From positions 1 through 64,000 of IMG/VR virus record IMGVR_UViG_3300030390_000715: DNA of 64,000 bases; one strand, written 5' to 3'. The stretch's first letter is position 1. Each line of letters starts with the position of its first letter. The position numbers and the translations under genes were made by a program. This document shows, in pieces, positions 41,384 through 49,229 of this stretch. The notes beneath the pieces are model-generated. The model did no database searches and was not told where the DNA came from. It saw only the letters and a list, made by a program, of their open reading frames with translations. This stretch comes from a virus.

Positions 41384-42343
41384 ATGTCACATGAATTAGA
41401 AATTGTTAACGGTAAAGCTATGATGGCTTATGCAGGAGATACTCCATGGCATGGTCTAGGTACACGAGTAAACACTGATCTAGCACCTCGTGAAATGATG
41501 GTAGAAGCCGGACTAGATTGGGGAGTCGAGAAACACCCTTGCTTCATTGATGTCAATGGCGAATCAATCGCTACAGGTCAAGAAGCACTCATTCGAACAG
41601 ACACCAACGCAGTACTTACTAATGTAGGAAAGGGTTGGAATCCTGTTCAAAACCATGAAGCGTTTGATTTTTTTGCTGAGTATTGTGCCGCTGGTGATAT
41701 GGAAATGCACACGGCTGGCTCACTTAAAGATGGTCAGATTACTTGGGTTCTTGCTAAAGTGAACGAGTCGTTTGATGTACTTGGCGACGATAAGATCGAT
41801 TCTTACTTATTACTATCTAATCCACACCAATACGGTAAAGCGATCAATGTACGATTCACCCCTATTAGGGTTGTCTGTAACAACACCTTAAGCTTTTCGC
41901 TTAGTACTAGCTCTAAGAACACTGTTAATTTGAATCACCGCAACAAGTTTAACCCTGATATGGTTAAAGATCAGATGGGAATTGCGCACGAGAAGTTTTC
42001 GCTATACAAAGATATGGCTCAACACTTAGCCCATAAGACCGCAAGCTTTGATGATTTGATTACATATTTCAATGAAGTCTTTCCTGTCGCCAACTCGCAA
42101 AAACGTGATGCCAGAGCCTACGCTGATCTTTCAAGAACTGCTAAACTTGCGTTCGATCAACTAAACACACAGCCCGGAGCAGACTATGCACGTGGTTCTT
42201 GGTGGCAAGCACTTAACGCTGTTACTTACACCACTGATCACTTACTTGGTCGAACAGCGGATGCTCGAATGACTTCAGCATGGTTCGGAGCGAATCAGTC
42301 AAAGAAAACGAACGCTGTCAACCTAGCTGTAGAGATGGCATAA
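41384..42343 (+). CDS. DUF932 phage/plasmid-like protein
   Basis: 319 residues from ATG 41384. TPWHGLGTRVNTDL near 20, VGKGWNPVQNHEAFDFF near 85 and the segment PIRVVCNNTLSFSL near 165 are hallmarks of the DUF932/TIGR03299 family, found in phages and plasmids with unknown biochemical role. Full length. Own promoter upstream and terminator/promoter element downstream make it a monocistronic unit. Confidence 0.8.
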   Translation: MSHELEIVNGKAMMAYAGDTPWHGLGTRVNTDLAPREMMVEAGLDWGVEKHPCFIDVNGESIATGQEALIRTDTNAVLTNVGKGWNPVQNHEAFDFFAEYCAAGDMEMHTAGSLKDGQITWVLAKVNESFDVLGDDKIDSYLLLSNPHQYGKAINVRFTPIRVVCNNTLSFSLSTSSKNTVNLNHRNKFNPDMVKDQMGIAHEKFSLYKDMAQHLAHKTASFDDLITYFNEVFPVANSQKRDARAYADLSRTAKLAFDQLNTQPGADYARGSWWQALNAVTYTTDHLLGRTADARMTSAWFGANQSKKTNAVNLAVEMA

Positions 42344-42351
42344 CCCACAAA

Positions 42352-42382
42352 GGTGCGATCAGTACTTGCTATTGGTCGCACC
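42352..42382 (+). terminator. Hairpin overlapping the next promoter
   Basis: GGTGCGATC (42352-42360) pairs with GGTCGCACC (42374-42382), 9 bp with one G-U. The 13-nt loop holds the start of the next -35 box. Only ATGTTTT follows, so termination may be partial. Confidence 0.65.
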
Positions 42383-42394
42383 ATGTTTTATAAT
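42366..42394 (+). promoter_or_regulatory. Promoter TTGCTA-N17-TATAAT
   Basis: Weaker -35, perfect -10, followed by GACACTTCATTGATAAAGG. The -35 lies in the hairpin loop at 42352-42382. Confidence 0.75.
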
Positions 42395-42421
42395 GACACT
42401 TCATTGATAAAGGAACTATTT

Positions 42422-42967
42422 ATGTCTGTTTATGAAAGAGCGTCTTTGATTGCGGAAGCCTTGCATATCGATCACGTTAGAAAATATACTGGTGAAGCCT
42501 ATATCGCCCACCCGAGAAAGGTCGCTGAAAATGCTGAAGCTGTTATACGGCATATGTTCAAAGAATCTCGTTCTTGGTTATATAGTGATATGTCCGTGTA
42601 TTCTAAAATGCCGCTCGACGAATTTATCGATATCGTTAAAACTATTGCGGTGTTACATGATACGGTCGAAGATACTGCCGCGAACATCGAATACATTCAA
42701 GAAGAATTTGGTGATGAAGTCGCAAGAGGTGTTTGGTACTTATCAGACCCAGATAAGTTTGTGGGTAACAGAGTAACGAGAAAAGCCTTAACAAAAGATC
42801 GCTTGCGTAATGCTCCCGCTTATGTTAAACTAATCAAAATATGTGATATTAATCATAACAGAGGTTCGATAGCAGAGTATGATCCTAAGTTTCTTTTACA
42901 GTTTGACCTAGAAACGAACGCGCTGATCGAAGCTATGAATTTACGTACACTTAATGAAACAGTGTAA
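42422..42967 (+). CDS. HD hydrolase, SpoT/MESH1-like
   Basis: 181 residues from ATG 42422 (AAAGGAAC upstream). HVRKYTGEAYIAHPRKVA near 20, AVLHDTVEDT near 78 (HD pair plus ED) and KLIKICDINHN near 138 match the hydrolase half of RelA/SpoT and the stand-alone MESH1 enzymes that degrade (p)ppGpp. There is no synthetase domain. A phage enzyme of this type could blunt the stringent response; substrate is inferred from motifs. Confidence 0.75.
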   Translation: MSVYERASLIAEALHIDHVRKYTGEAYIAHPRKVAENAEAVIRHMFKESRSWLYSDMSVYSKMPLDEFIDIVKTIAVLHDTVEDTAANIEYIQEEFGDEVARGVWYLSDPDKFVGNRVTRKALTKDRLRNAPAYVKLIKICDINHNRGSIAEYDPKFLLQFDLETNALIEAMNLRTLNETV

Positions 42968-42996
42968 ACTTAATGAAACAAAATAAAGGTAACAGC

Positions 42997-43236
42997 ATGG
43001 AAAATTTAGACGCCGCAATAGATACTATACAGTCCATAGCTTCGGCGATTATAGACACCCAAGAAGCTATAGCCACTCTGCAAGAAGAAACCCTAATAAC
43101 GCTTCAATGTGCAGGCAGAGAGTGCTTAAGGCTTGAGACAGCTTTAAAGGAATTACAGCTAGAGTCCCAAGCTGATATTGATGATAGAAGATATTCACGT
43201 ATGGCGAACGTACCGTACTCCGAGGTAACAGCATGA
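42997..43236 (+). CDS. Small coiled-coil protein
   Basis: 79 residues from ATG 42997, chosen for AAAGGTAACAGC upstream; an in-frame ATG at 42973 lacks one. Helical heptads (IDTIQSIASAIIDTQEAIAT, 20). The next two genes use the same GGTAACAGC/GGTGACAGC leader. ATGA overlap. Confidence 0.6.
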   Translation: MENLDAAIDTIQSIASAIIDTQEAIATLQEETLITLQCAGRECLRLETALKELQLESQADIDDRRYSRMANVPYSEVTA

Positions 43237-43433
43237 GCTATATTATAATTCAAGATAATTCTTATGATGGTAAAGACGTTAGATACTGTGATGATCGAAA
43301 GGAACTTATACGCGTACTTAAAGCTAAAGGCTATCATGGTTATGAGTGGCCTGTCGCTGATTTAGAAGTATATGCTGTGGGTAATGCCTTAACTATAAAT
43401 GAACTAACAACACTAAGAGAGGTGACAGCATGA
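43233..43433 (+). CDS. Small hypothetical before DNA ligase
   Basis: 66 residues. SYIIIQDNSYDGKDVRYCDD start, then a helix ELIRVLKAKGYHGYEWP. Ribosome site GAGGTAACAGC. ATGA overlap with the ligase gene. Unrecognised. Confidence 0.55.
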   Translation: MSYIIIQDNSYDGKDVRYCDDRKELIRVLKAKGYHGYEWPVADLEVYAVGNALTINELTTLREVTA

Positions 43434-44578
43434 GAGATGATACGGCTCGAGGAGAAGCGACAGGAGAAGCGACTCCTATACTCTATAAAAAAGACTCGAA
43501 AGGCAAGACGCGAACTTGGCAAGCAGAATTTCAGTCGACCAATGGTCGCTATTTATGGCGAACCGTTAGCGGCATCGAAGGTGGCAAATTAGTGCGCTCT
43601 GGATGGAAGTCTGTAGAATGTAAGAACGTCGGTAAAATTAACGAGACTGATCAGAAAGGTCAAGCTATTAGCGAAATGTTCGCCAGCTATGAGTTGAAGG
43701 CTGAAGGGGAATATTTTAAAGATCGCAACGACATTGATAAGTACGACAAGATCAAGCCGATGTTAGCGTCAAAACACGAAGATCGCGAGTACGATTGGGC
43801 AACTGGTCAATACTTCTCTCAGCCTAAACTAGACGGTATTCGTTGTATCGCTCGTAAAGATGGATTGTGGTCACGCTCGGGTAAATTGATAGTTAGTATT
43901 CCACATATTAGCGAAGAGTTGAAACCTCTATTCGAGAAGTATCCTGATGCAATTCTTGACGGTGAACTTTACAACCATTGCCTGCGAGATAACTTTAACA
44001 AGATCACATCGCTTGTTCGTAAGACAAAGCCCACCTCCAATGATCTTGAAGAGACTGTGGAGTTAGTTCAATACCACGTTTACGATAAGGTCGATGCTGA
44101 CTTAACTTTTGTAGATAGAAACCTTTGGCTCAATAGTGAAGTACCGCAGTCAAAGGCAGTGAGATTAGTCACTACGGTTGAAGTCTCTGATAAAGATACG
44201 CTCGATATAATATACAGTGGATATCTTGAGGATGGCTATGAAGGTCAAATGATTAGAACTAATCTCGGTTACGAGAAGAGCAAGCGTTCGAAATCCCTTA
44301 TCAAGCGTAAAGAATTTTTCACTGATGAATACCCGGTGTGTCGAGTAGAAGAGGGCAACGGAAACTGGTCAGGTCACATCAAACGATTTGTACTGGTAAC
44401 AGAAAGTGGTGTAGAGTTCGGTGCTGGTGTAAGAGGCAATCAAGCCACGCTAAGTAGCATGTATCAGAACAAAGAAACGCCTGATTGGTGTACGTTACGA
44501 TACTTCACGCCAACGCCAGACGGCATACCGAGATTCCCAGTAGTTATTGATTGGGGTTATGGAAAAAGGGAAGACTAG
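43430..44578 (+). CDS. ATP-dependent DNA ligase
   Basis: 382 residues. Motif I QPKLDGIRCIA (near 132) with the adenylated Lys, motif III-like ILDGELYNH (near 182), motif IV DGYEGQMIRTN (near 276) and motif V SLIKRKEFF (near 295) are in order. Shorter than T4 gp30 (487), similar to compact phage ligases. Seals nicks during replication and repair. Start in the ATGA overlap with the previous gene. Confidence 0.9.
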   Translation: MRDDTARGEATGEATPILYKKDSKGKTRTWQAEFQSTNGRYLWRTVSGIEGGKLVRSGWKSVECKNVGKINETDQKGQAISEMFASYELKAEGEYFKDRNDIDKYDKIKPMLASKHEDREYDWATGQYFSQPKLDGIRCIARKDGLWSRSGKLIVSIPHISEELKPLFEKYPDAILDGELYNHCLRDNFNKITSLVRKTKPTSNDLEETVELVQYHVYDKVDADLTFVDRNLWLNSEVPQSKAVRLVTTVEVSDKDTLDIIYSGYLEDGYEGQMIRTNLGYEKSKRSKSLIKRKEFFTDEYPVCRVEEGNGNWSGHIKRFVLVTESGVEFGAGVRGNQATLSSMYQNKETPDWCTLRYFTPTPDGIPRFPVVIDWGYGKRED

Positions 44579-44587
44579 GAGAATAAA

Positions 44588-44767
44588 ATGGAACAAACAT
44601 TACTTGATAGACTACGTGGAATAAAGCGGGTCGATGAAAGCCTCTATTATCAAAATAAAGATTGCATACCGATGATTTGCTTTGAAGCGGCTCTAAGGAT
44701 CGAGTTTCTAGAGAATGCGCTAGTAGAACAAGGCAATGAATTAAGGGGTTTGAGCCTAAAACCATGA
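44588..44767 (+). CDS. Small hypothetical after ligase
   Basis: 59 residues; TAGGAGAATAAA is an excellent ribosome site. MEQTLLDRLRGIKRVDESLY then a helical C-terminus. ATGA overlap with the epimerase. Unrecognised. Confidence 0.6.
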   Translation: MEQTLLDRLRGIKRVDESLYYQNKDCIPMICFEAALRIEFLENALVEQGNELRGLSLKP

Positions 44768-45771
44768 TAGAGTTTGATCATTTAAAAACTATAGCCAAAG
44801 AAATTGGCAATGCAATTAAAAGTAGGAAGAAGCTTGGTCCTCAGAGAATCCTTGTTACCGGTGGTGCGGGATTCATTGGATCACAATTGCTGAGGCGTTT
44901 GACCGAACAAGGACATAACGCTGTTGGAATTGACAACTTTAATAGTCACTTATATGATGCTAGTGTAAAGCGTGAAAGAGTCCGAGTTATGAAGCTGAAC
45001 GTATTGGATTGTGATCTTCGCGACGAATACGCAATGAAAGTCATGATCACGACTATGCAACCCACGTTTATATTTCATCTGGGAGCTTTGGCGGGGGTGA
45101 GAGATTCGTACGGAAAGGAAAGAGATTATCATAGTAGTAATATCGATGGTACTCAAACTCTTATCGAGCAGACTAAGGCGATTGTTCCTGATTGTCGAGT
45201 GATCTATGCTTCTACGTCTAGCGTTTATAGTAGCACCAAAGAACTGCCGTGGAAAGAAGACAATGTTCAGGCTCACCAATTGAACCCGTACTCGTATACA
45301 AAGTACGCAAACGAATGTATGTTCAAGATGTCAGGGTTGAATAATACCGGTCTAAGATTCTTCACAGTCTACGGACCATGGGGTAGACCCGACATGGCTC
45401 TATTCGATTTTACTAAAAAGATACTTGCGGGTGAAGAGATTGAGGTGTATAATTACGGAGACATGAAACGAGATTTCACTTTTGTCGATGATATAATAGA
45501 CGGCATACTCTGCGTGATGGTTAATCCTACAGAGAGTGGTGAGATTTATAATATAGGAAGAGGTCGACAAGTTCCTATAATGGACTTCATTGAAGAGATC
45601 GAAAAGAATTGTCGTGTAAAGGCTATTGTCAAGTTGTCGCCACCTCATCCAGCTGATGCTCTTGAAACATGGTCCGATACATCAAAGCTCGAAGCATTAG
45701 GTTATTCTCCATCCACAGATATAGCCACAGGCATCAAAAGATTTTACGAGTGGTATGTCAAATATCATTAA
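44764..45771 (+). CDS. NAD-dependent sugar epimerase (UDP-uronate type)
   Basis: 335 residues. Extended SDR: ILVTGGAGFIGSQLLRRL (NAD site, near 30), catalytic S-S-V-Y (near 156) and YSYTKYANE (YxxxK, near 178), then VYGPWGRPDMALFDFTKKIL (20), which is typical of UDP-glucuronate 4-epimerases. Together with the dehydrogenase at 35100 this would give UDP-Glc to UDP-GlcA to UDP-GalA. Intact and full length. Confidence 0.85.
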   Translation: MIEFDHLKTIAKEIGNAIKSRKKLGPQRILVTGGAGFIGSQLLRRLTEQGHNAVGIDNFNSHLYDASVKRERVRVMKLNVLDCDLRDEYAMKVMITTMQPTFIFHLGALAGVRDSYGKERDYHSSNIDGTQTLIEQTKAIVPDCRVIYASTSSVYSSTKELPWKEDNVQAHQLNPYSYTKYANECMFKMSGLNNTGLRFFTVYGPWGRPDMALFDFTKKILAGEEIEVYNYGDMKRDFTFVDDIIDGILCVMVNPTESGEIYNIGRGRQVPIMDFIEEIEKNCRVKAIVKLSPPHPADALETWSDTSKLEALGYSPSTDIATGIKRFYEWYVKYH

Positions 45772-45931
45772 GGATAAGAAAGTTGCTTTGTTTCTTGAAA
45801 CGGTCGAAACTAAGATACAGCAGGAAATAGACATTCTATTGCCCGAAGCAATTGGGGAAGTCTACAGAAAAGTGTTCGAAATTACTTATAACGAGGAGAT
45901 CATAAAACATGATAGTAGTGGCTCAGCCTAG
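45755..45931 (+). CDS. Small hypothetical overlapping two genes
   Basis: 58 residues (MSNIIKDKKVALFLETVETK.., 20). It begins inside the epimerase 3' end and ends inside the next gene, filling the 137-bp gap. Helical and charged; no strong ribosome site. Moderately supported. Confidence 0.4.
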   Translation: MSNIIKDKKVALFLETVETKIQQEIDILLPEAIGEVYRKVFEITYNEEIIKHDSSGSA

Positions 45932-46505
45932 ATCAGGCGCAACTAGAATATGCATGGACATGGCGAAGAGAATAGGCATAGAGTTTATCGGTGAATTAAA
46001 TTCTCGAAATACTCAGGTGACTACTCGCATGAACAAAGGCATTATTCACGAGACTAATTTCAATCCACCATTGTCTAGTTATACCTATTGTAAAGCGTTA
46101 AAGGGTGATGTCCAATCAATTTGTCTAGTCAATGGTCCCGGCTTTGAGTATATGGCGCCAAGAGCAGACTTAATTATTCTTAGAAAGGACTTGCGAAAAG
46201 CCGTACTTAGTTTCGCGTCTTATGTTCCTAAACTAAAATGTCAAGACGGTCTCAAGGTGCCAGAAGAGGCTAAGGCTAATTGGCTACACTATAATATCAT
46301 GACACTTCTTGATGGTGTATTGGGATTAACTAACTATCTCGTTCAAACCCCTGATGCGCCTATTTTATGGTATGAAGATCATTTTCCGCACGTAAACACG
46401 AGGTATGATGTCAGTCGTGAAATGTGTGTGGACATAGATAACTGCATCCGCTTTATATATCCCACAATTACGGATAACATGAAGGTATTATTAAGTAGAT
46501 ATTAA
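45909..46505 (+). CDS. Sulfotransferase-like P-loop protein
   Basis: 198 residues. VVAQPRSGATRICMDMAKR at the N-terminus resembles the 5'-phosphosulfate loop of sulfotransferases (PRSG-T). ADLIILRKDLRKAVLSFASY near 87 (20) matches the second, 3'-phosphate binding block (RxxRxxxxS). GAGGAG precedes the ATG. If active it would transfer sulfate from PAPS to a glycan or small molecule; placed right after the epimerase. Confidence 0.55.
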   Translation: MIVVAQPRSGATRICMDMAKRIGIEFIGELNSRNTQVTTRMNKGIIHETNFNPPLSSYTYCKALKGDVQSICLVNGPGFEYMAPRADLIILRKDLRKAVLSFASYVPKLKCQDGLKVPEEAKANWLHYNIMTLLDGVLGLTNYLVQTPDAPILWYEDHFPHVNTRYDVSREMCVDIDNCIRFIYPTITDNMKVLLSRY

Positions 46506-46531
46506 CTCTACTCTCAAACACCCTCCTCTAC

Positions 46532-46559
46532 AGTGACCCAGTCTTTTGATTGGGTCACT
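46532..46559 (+). terminator. Hairpin before the 46568 promoter
   Basis: AGTGACCCA (46532-46540) and TGGGTCACT (46551-46559), perfect 9-bp stem, followed by CGTTTCTG. Probable terminator for the epimerase/sulfotransferase group. Confidence 0.7.
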
Positions 46560-46567
46560 CGTTTCTG

Positions 46568-46595
46568 TTGACAATAACTTCCAATACGATATAAT
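46568..46595 (+). promoter_or_regulatory. Promoter TTGACA-N16-TATAAT
   Basis: Consensus boxes, AGTAGTCTAGTTGAGC start region, leader of about 50 nt with GGGAGGG. Confidence 0.9.
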
Positions 46596-46648
46596 AGTAG
46601 TCTAGTTGAGCAAAGATGCTCGTGTTATTTACCAGGGAGGGTTAAATT

Positions 46649-46966
46649 GTGTCAGAATTATTCGCTATGTTTATGTCAATTTGCATACATGCAGACGTTA
46701 TGAATTGTGAGCAAGTCGAAGTAGAGTACGATAAAGTTAAGCCTGCATTCGCTGAAGCCTACTTATACAATACAGGACGGAGAAAGATTGTACTTGACAA
46801 TCGTTTGTCTAAGCGTGATTACGATGTTAAGCTAGGCTATCTAGTGCATGAAGTTGCTCATGTAGCTAACTTTCCTGACGGTGGTCACGGTAAAGCTTTT
46901 CAGAAAGAATGCCGTCGTTTGAGCGAAGTGATGGGAACTTATGTTGGACATTGTAAGTCCCACTAA
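46649..46966 (+). CDS. SprT-like zinc metalloprotease
   Basis: 105 residues from GTG 46649, with GGGAGGG 8 bases upstream. LVHEVAHVANFPDGGHGKAF near 72 (20) contains HExxH and a third His, the SprT/WLM zinc arrangement, and the size suits minimal phage members. Substrate unknown. A second HExxH protein is at 37548. Confidence 0.7.
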   Translation: MSELFAMFMSICIHADVMNCEQVEVEYDKVKPAFAEAYLYNTGRRKIVLDNRLSKRDYDVKLGYLVHEVAHVANFPDGGHGKAFQKECRRLSEVMGTYVGHCKSH

Positions 46967-46983
46967 ATGATTTTAAAAAAGTG

Positions 46984-47011
46984 TTGACAACCACCGTCGA
47001 TATGATATAAT
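46984..47011 (+). promoter_or_regulatory. Promoter TTGACA-N16-TATAAT
   Basis: Followed by AGCACTTCATTAACCAGAGCG, a member of the ACTTCATTAAC family. Confidence 0.9.
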
Positions 47012-47040
47012 AGCACTTCATTAACCAGAGCGAGATTGAC

Positions 47041-47181
47041 ATGCCCGAATTAGATACTGCTACATTCATCGAAGTTACCGCAGAGTGGATGGACGAGGTA
47101 AACTTTGTTGAATGTTTTCTTCACTACTTTGAGTCCGTAGCCGACGCTAGAGAGTATTGGAAATTACTCAACCCGAGCTAA
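47041..47181 (+). CDS. 46-residue acidic early protein
   Basis: MPELDTATFIEVTAEWMDEV.. with a C-terminal YWKLLNPS. It lies right behind a consensus promoter (AGAGCGAG as ribosome site). Helical, aromatic and acidic; similar small early proteins often bind host factors, but nothing specific is seen. Confidence 0.6.
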   Translation: MPELDTATFIEVTAEWMDEVNFVECFLHYFESVADAREYWKLLNPS

Positions 47182-47189
47182 AAAAAAGC

Positions 47190-47213
47190 TTGACAATTCC
47201 TATATGATAGAAT
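47190..47213 (+). promoter_or_regulatory. Defective or atypical promoter, 12-bp spacer
   Basis: AAAGCTTGACA and GATAGAAT-GTTACTTCAATTAGCC align with the early promoter family, but only 12 bp separate the boxes, about 4 too few. It may be an inactive deletion derivative. Confidence 0.35.
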
Positions 47214-47246
47214 GTTACTTCAATTAGCCAATTTGAGAAAATTATT

Positions 47247-47438
47247 ATGAAAAAATTATCAATTGAACATATCGAAGCTGTAATCACTTCGCAAATGAGC
47301 AACCTAGCAGATGCTTGGGACAGCGCCGCAAAGCGTAAAGATACGCAAAGGCAGATGTCTTTAACTGATTCTGGCATGGAGTTGAGCATGTTATTAGATA
47401 CTTTAAAGCAAAAAGCTAGGAACTCGGGAGAGTCATGA
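47247..47438 (+). CDS. Small helical protein
   Basis: 63 residues, helical throughout (LADAWDSAAKRKDTQRQMSL). The atypical promoter lies upstream. ATGA overlap with the next gene. Unrecognised. Confidence 0.55.
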   Translation: MKKLSIEHIEAVITSQMSNLADAWDSAAKRKDTQRQMSLTDSGMELSMLLDTLKQKARNSGES

Positions 47439-47725
47439 TGATAAAAGATGATGTAGAACTTTGCAAATGGTTACGCGATAATTCTAGCGGTATTTATCGC
47501 CCAAGCGCACTAGCGGCTAACAGGATAGAAGAGTTGTTAGTCCTAGTGTCAAAACTAGACGATATTTTCATAGCTCTAGAGAAGCTAAAAAACGATGACG
47601 AAGAAGGTGTATATTGGGGTCGTGATCAGGATATCTATAACATTGCTATTGACGATGTTATTCATTTTATAAGGGGAGAGTACAGTAGAGGGTTTTTTAA
47701 CAACTCGGAGAAAAATGATGACTAG
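47435..47725 (+). CDS. Small acidic hypothetical
   Basis: 96 residues. GIYRPSALAANRIEELLVLV near 15 and an acidic C-terminal half (LKNDDEEGVYWGRDQDIYN). GGGAGAGTC precedes the ATG. Unrecognised. Confidence 0.55.
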   Translation: MMIKDDVELCKWLRDNSSGIYRPSALAANRIEELLVLVSKLDDIFIALEKLKNDDEEGVYWGRDQDIYNIAIDDVIHFIRGEYSRGFFNNSEKNDD

Positions 47726-47903
47726 AACTACCAAAAAAAATCCAAAGGACTTTAATGGCGGTGGTTGTCGAGAGTATTGGTCAAATAGACCACACAACAA
47801 AGGTGGAAGTGCCAGCATAGGTAAATACCAAAAGAGCAGAACCGCAAGAACGGAAAGGCGATTAGCCAAAGCAAAAACAGGAGAAAGTGATGGAACTAAT
47901 TAG
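47718..47903 (+). CDS. Small basic protein
   Basis: 61 residues from ATG 47718 (GGAG 7 bases upstream; ATG 47715 is too close). Very basic with a GGGCREYWSNRPHNKGG stretch and a Lys/Arg tail, suggestive of nucleic-acid binding. Unrecognised. Confidence 0.5.
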   Translation: MTRTTKKNPKDFNGGGCREYWSNRPHNKGGSASIGKYQKSRTARTERRLAKAKTGESDGTN

Positions 47904-48141
47904 AGACGAAGAGATACTAAAGTTTTCGAAACAGAATTTAATCTTTACAAGGGATAATTCTGGGGAACTTGAGCTGTCAAGAGTGCTATGTGATGTTGAT
48001 AATGTTGCCCTTAGTGTTGGTTATGTTGGCGGTAATGTTGGTTATGTTGGCGGTAATGTTGATAATGTTCACGGTGGTGTTCGTTATGTTGAAGGTAATG
48101 TTGGCGGAAAGACAAACAGGGAGAATTTGAAGCCAGAGTAA
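47890..48141 (+). CDS. Protein with five heptapeptide repeats
   Basis: 83 residues, GGAGAAAGTG ribosome cassette. Residues 37-71 are five heptads: DNVALSV, GYVGGNV twice, DNVHGGV, RYVEGNV. Such Gly-Asn-Val repeats are typical of small beta-solenoid segments. The encoding DNA is a 21-bp tandem repeat (47998-48102). Function unknown. Confidence 0.6.
   Translation: MELIRDEEILKFSKQNLIFTRDNSGELELSRVLCDVDNVALSVGYVGGNVGYVGGNVDNVHGGVRYVEGNVGGKTNRENLKPE
47998..48102 (+). repeat. Five 21-bp tandem repeats
   Basis: Units at 47998, 48019, 48040, 48061 and 48082; the second and third are identical (GGTTATGTTGGCGGTAATG..). In frame, so copy number can vary without frameshift. Confidence 0.9.
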
Positions 48142-48225
48142 GAAAGTTGCCCATTCCTTTCACTTTTGCTAAGACATACGAAACAGTTCTGGAGAGCTTA
48201 AACTAACTAATCTGAGGAGAGAGTG

Positions 48226-48477
48226 ATGAAGGAATATGTAATAGGAACAGCAGTTTTTATAGTCAAAAGAGGGTCAATGACTTGTCGTGCGCTTGATCCA
48301 GTTGCGTATTTTTCAAGACGTAGCAAAGCCGAGGCTTTTATCGCTAAAGATCGGAAATTCTATAATGGCGATTTGGGGGTTTCTGCCAAAGATTATGTGT
48401 ATCAAATAGAAATCATTCCACTAGACAATACATATTCGGAGATATCAGCGTCGCAGATACCTTATAGGAGAAAGTGA
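48226..48477 (+). CDS. Small hypothetical
   Basis: 83 residues from ATG 48226, with GAGGAGAGAGTG upstream. TAVFIVKRGSMTCRALDPVA then FSRRSKAEAFIAKDRKFYN and a beta strand YVYQIEIIPL. Unrecognised. Followed by another AGGAGAAAGTG cassette. Confidence 0.55.
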   Translation: MKEYVIGTAVFIVKRGSMTCRALDPVAYFSRRSKAEAFIAKDRKFYNGDLGVSAKDYVYQIEIIPLDNTYSEISASQIPYRRK

Positions 48478-48479
48478 AG

Positions 48480-48644
48480 ATGACAAATGAAAATAATGAA
48501 ACAAATGCAACTGAATTTGATAACTGCACATTTACTGGCGTAGAAATTGAATTAAGGTGTCTTAAAACAGCCCTTGAAAATATGTTAGTAGCGGTGAAGA
48601 AGATTTCGACCTTTAATAATAACGAAGATGATAGATGGCGATGA
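48480..48644 (+). CDS. Small hypothetical
   Basis: 54 residues; ribosome site AGGAGAAAGTGAAG. Asn/Thr/Glu-rich start, then a helix GVEIELRCLKTALENMLVAV (20). Unrecognised. Confidence 0.5.
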   Translation: MTNENNETNATEFDNCTFTGVEIELRCLKTALENMLVAVKKISTFNNNEDDRWR

Positions 48645-48667
48645 CGCCCGAAAAACAGGAGAAAGTG

Positions 48668-49036
48668 ATGCGAGACATTAAATTTAGGCAGTGGGATAAA
48701 AGAAATAAACGGTTTCATTATTTTGGGTTTACTTTAGACGATTACTTCGAATTTACCTCGCCAGTAAGCCCCTGTAGGAAAAATTACCCAGTATCACAAT
48801 ACACTGGCTTAAAGGACTCAAAAGGCGTTGAGATTTATGAGGGTGATGTTGTCAACTCAAGACATCTTTCTCTGGCTGAGGTGGTTTTCTCAAAGAAAGC
48901 CGCGAAATTTTGCATACAAATCTATCGAATGAATCCTTACAAAGAAATGACTAAGCGAGTTTATAGTATTTTGTCGTGCGAAGTTGTAGGCAACATCTAC
49001 GAAAACCCTGAGCTATTAGGAGAAAGTAATGAATAA
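48668..49036 (+). CDS. YopX-family protein 1
   Basis: 122 residues from ATG 48668 (AGGAGAAAGTG). MRDIKFRQWDKRNKRFHYFG, VSQYTGLKDSKGVEIYEGDV and the end VVGNIYENPELL are the complete YopX pattern, a small phage protein of unknown function. The last codons already contain the AGGAGAAAGTAATG start signal of the next gene. Confidence 0.85.
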   Translation: MRDIKFRQWDKRNKRFHYFGFTLDDYFEFTSPVSPCRKNYPVSQYTGLKDSKGVEIYEGDVVNSRHLSLAEVVFSKKAAKFCIQIYRMNPYKEMTKRVYSILSCEVVGNIYENPELLGESNE

Positions 49037-49229
49037 GGCCATATTGGAGCCAAATGTGGAGCGTACTCCAAGCGATCTCGAACTGCTTAGGCAAGGAAAA
49101 ATTAGAGCAGTCGGAAAAGTCAGGGCCAGAAAATTAAAGCGCAAAGGAGTTTCATGTTGGTGGTCACCTGAATTAAATAGCCGAGTAAGGGCAGGATTAA
49201 TTAAAGGAGAAAGTGATGCGAGAAATTAA
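49029..49229 (+). CDS. Small basic hypothetical
   Basis: 66 residues, Arg/Lys-rich (GKIRAVGKVRARKLKRKGVS, 20), with a WWSPEL motif. It overlaps both YopX genes. The ribosome site lies in the YopX 1 tail. Likely nucleic-acid binding by composition only. Confidence 0.5.
   Translation: MNKAILEPNVERTPSDLELLRQGKIRAVGKVRARKLKRKGVSCWWSPELNSRVRAGLIKGESDARN

Noticed and set aside
42450-42776. Second gene overlapping the HD hydrolase in another frame
   Set aside because: It is an out-of-frame shadow with poor composition and no ribosome site; the HD motifs are all in the other frame.
47998-48102. CRISPR-like array
   Set aside because: The units are contiguous 21-bp coding repeats without spacers.
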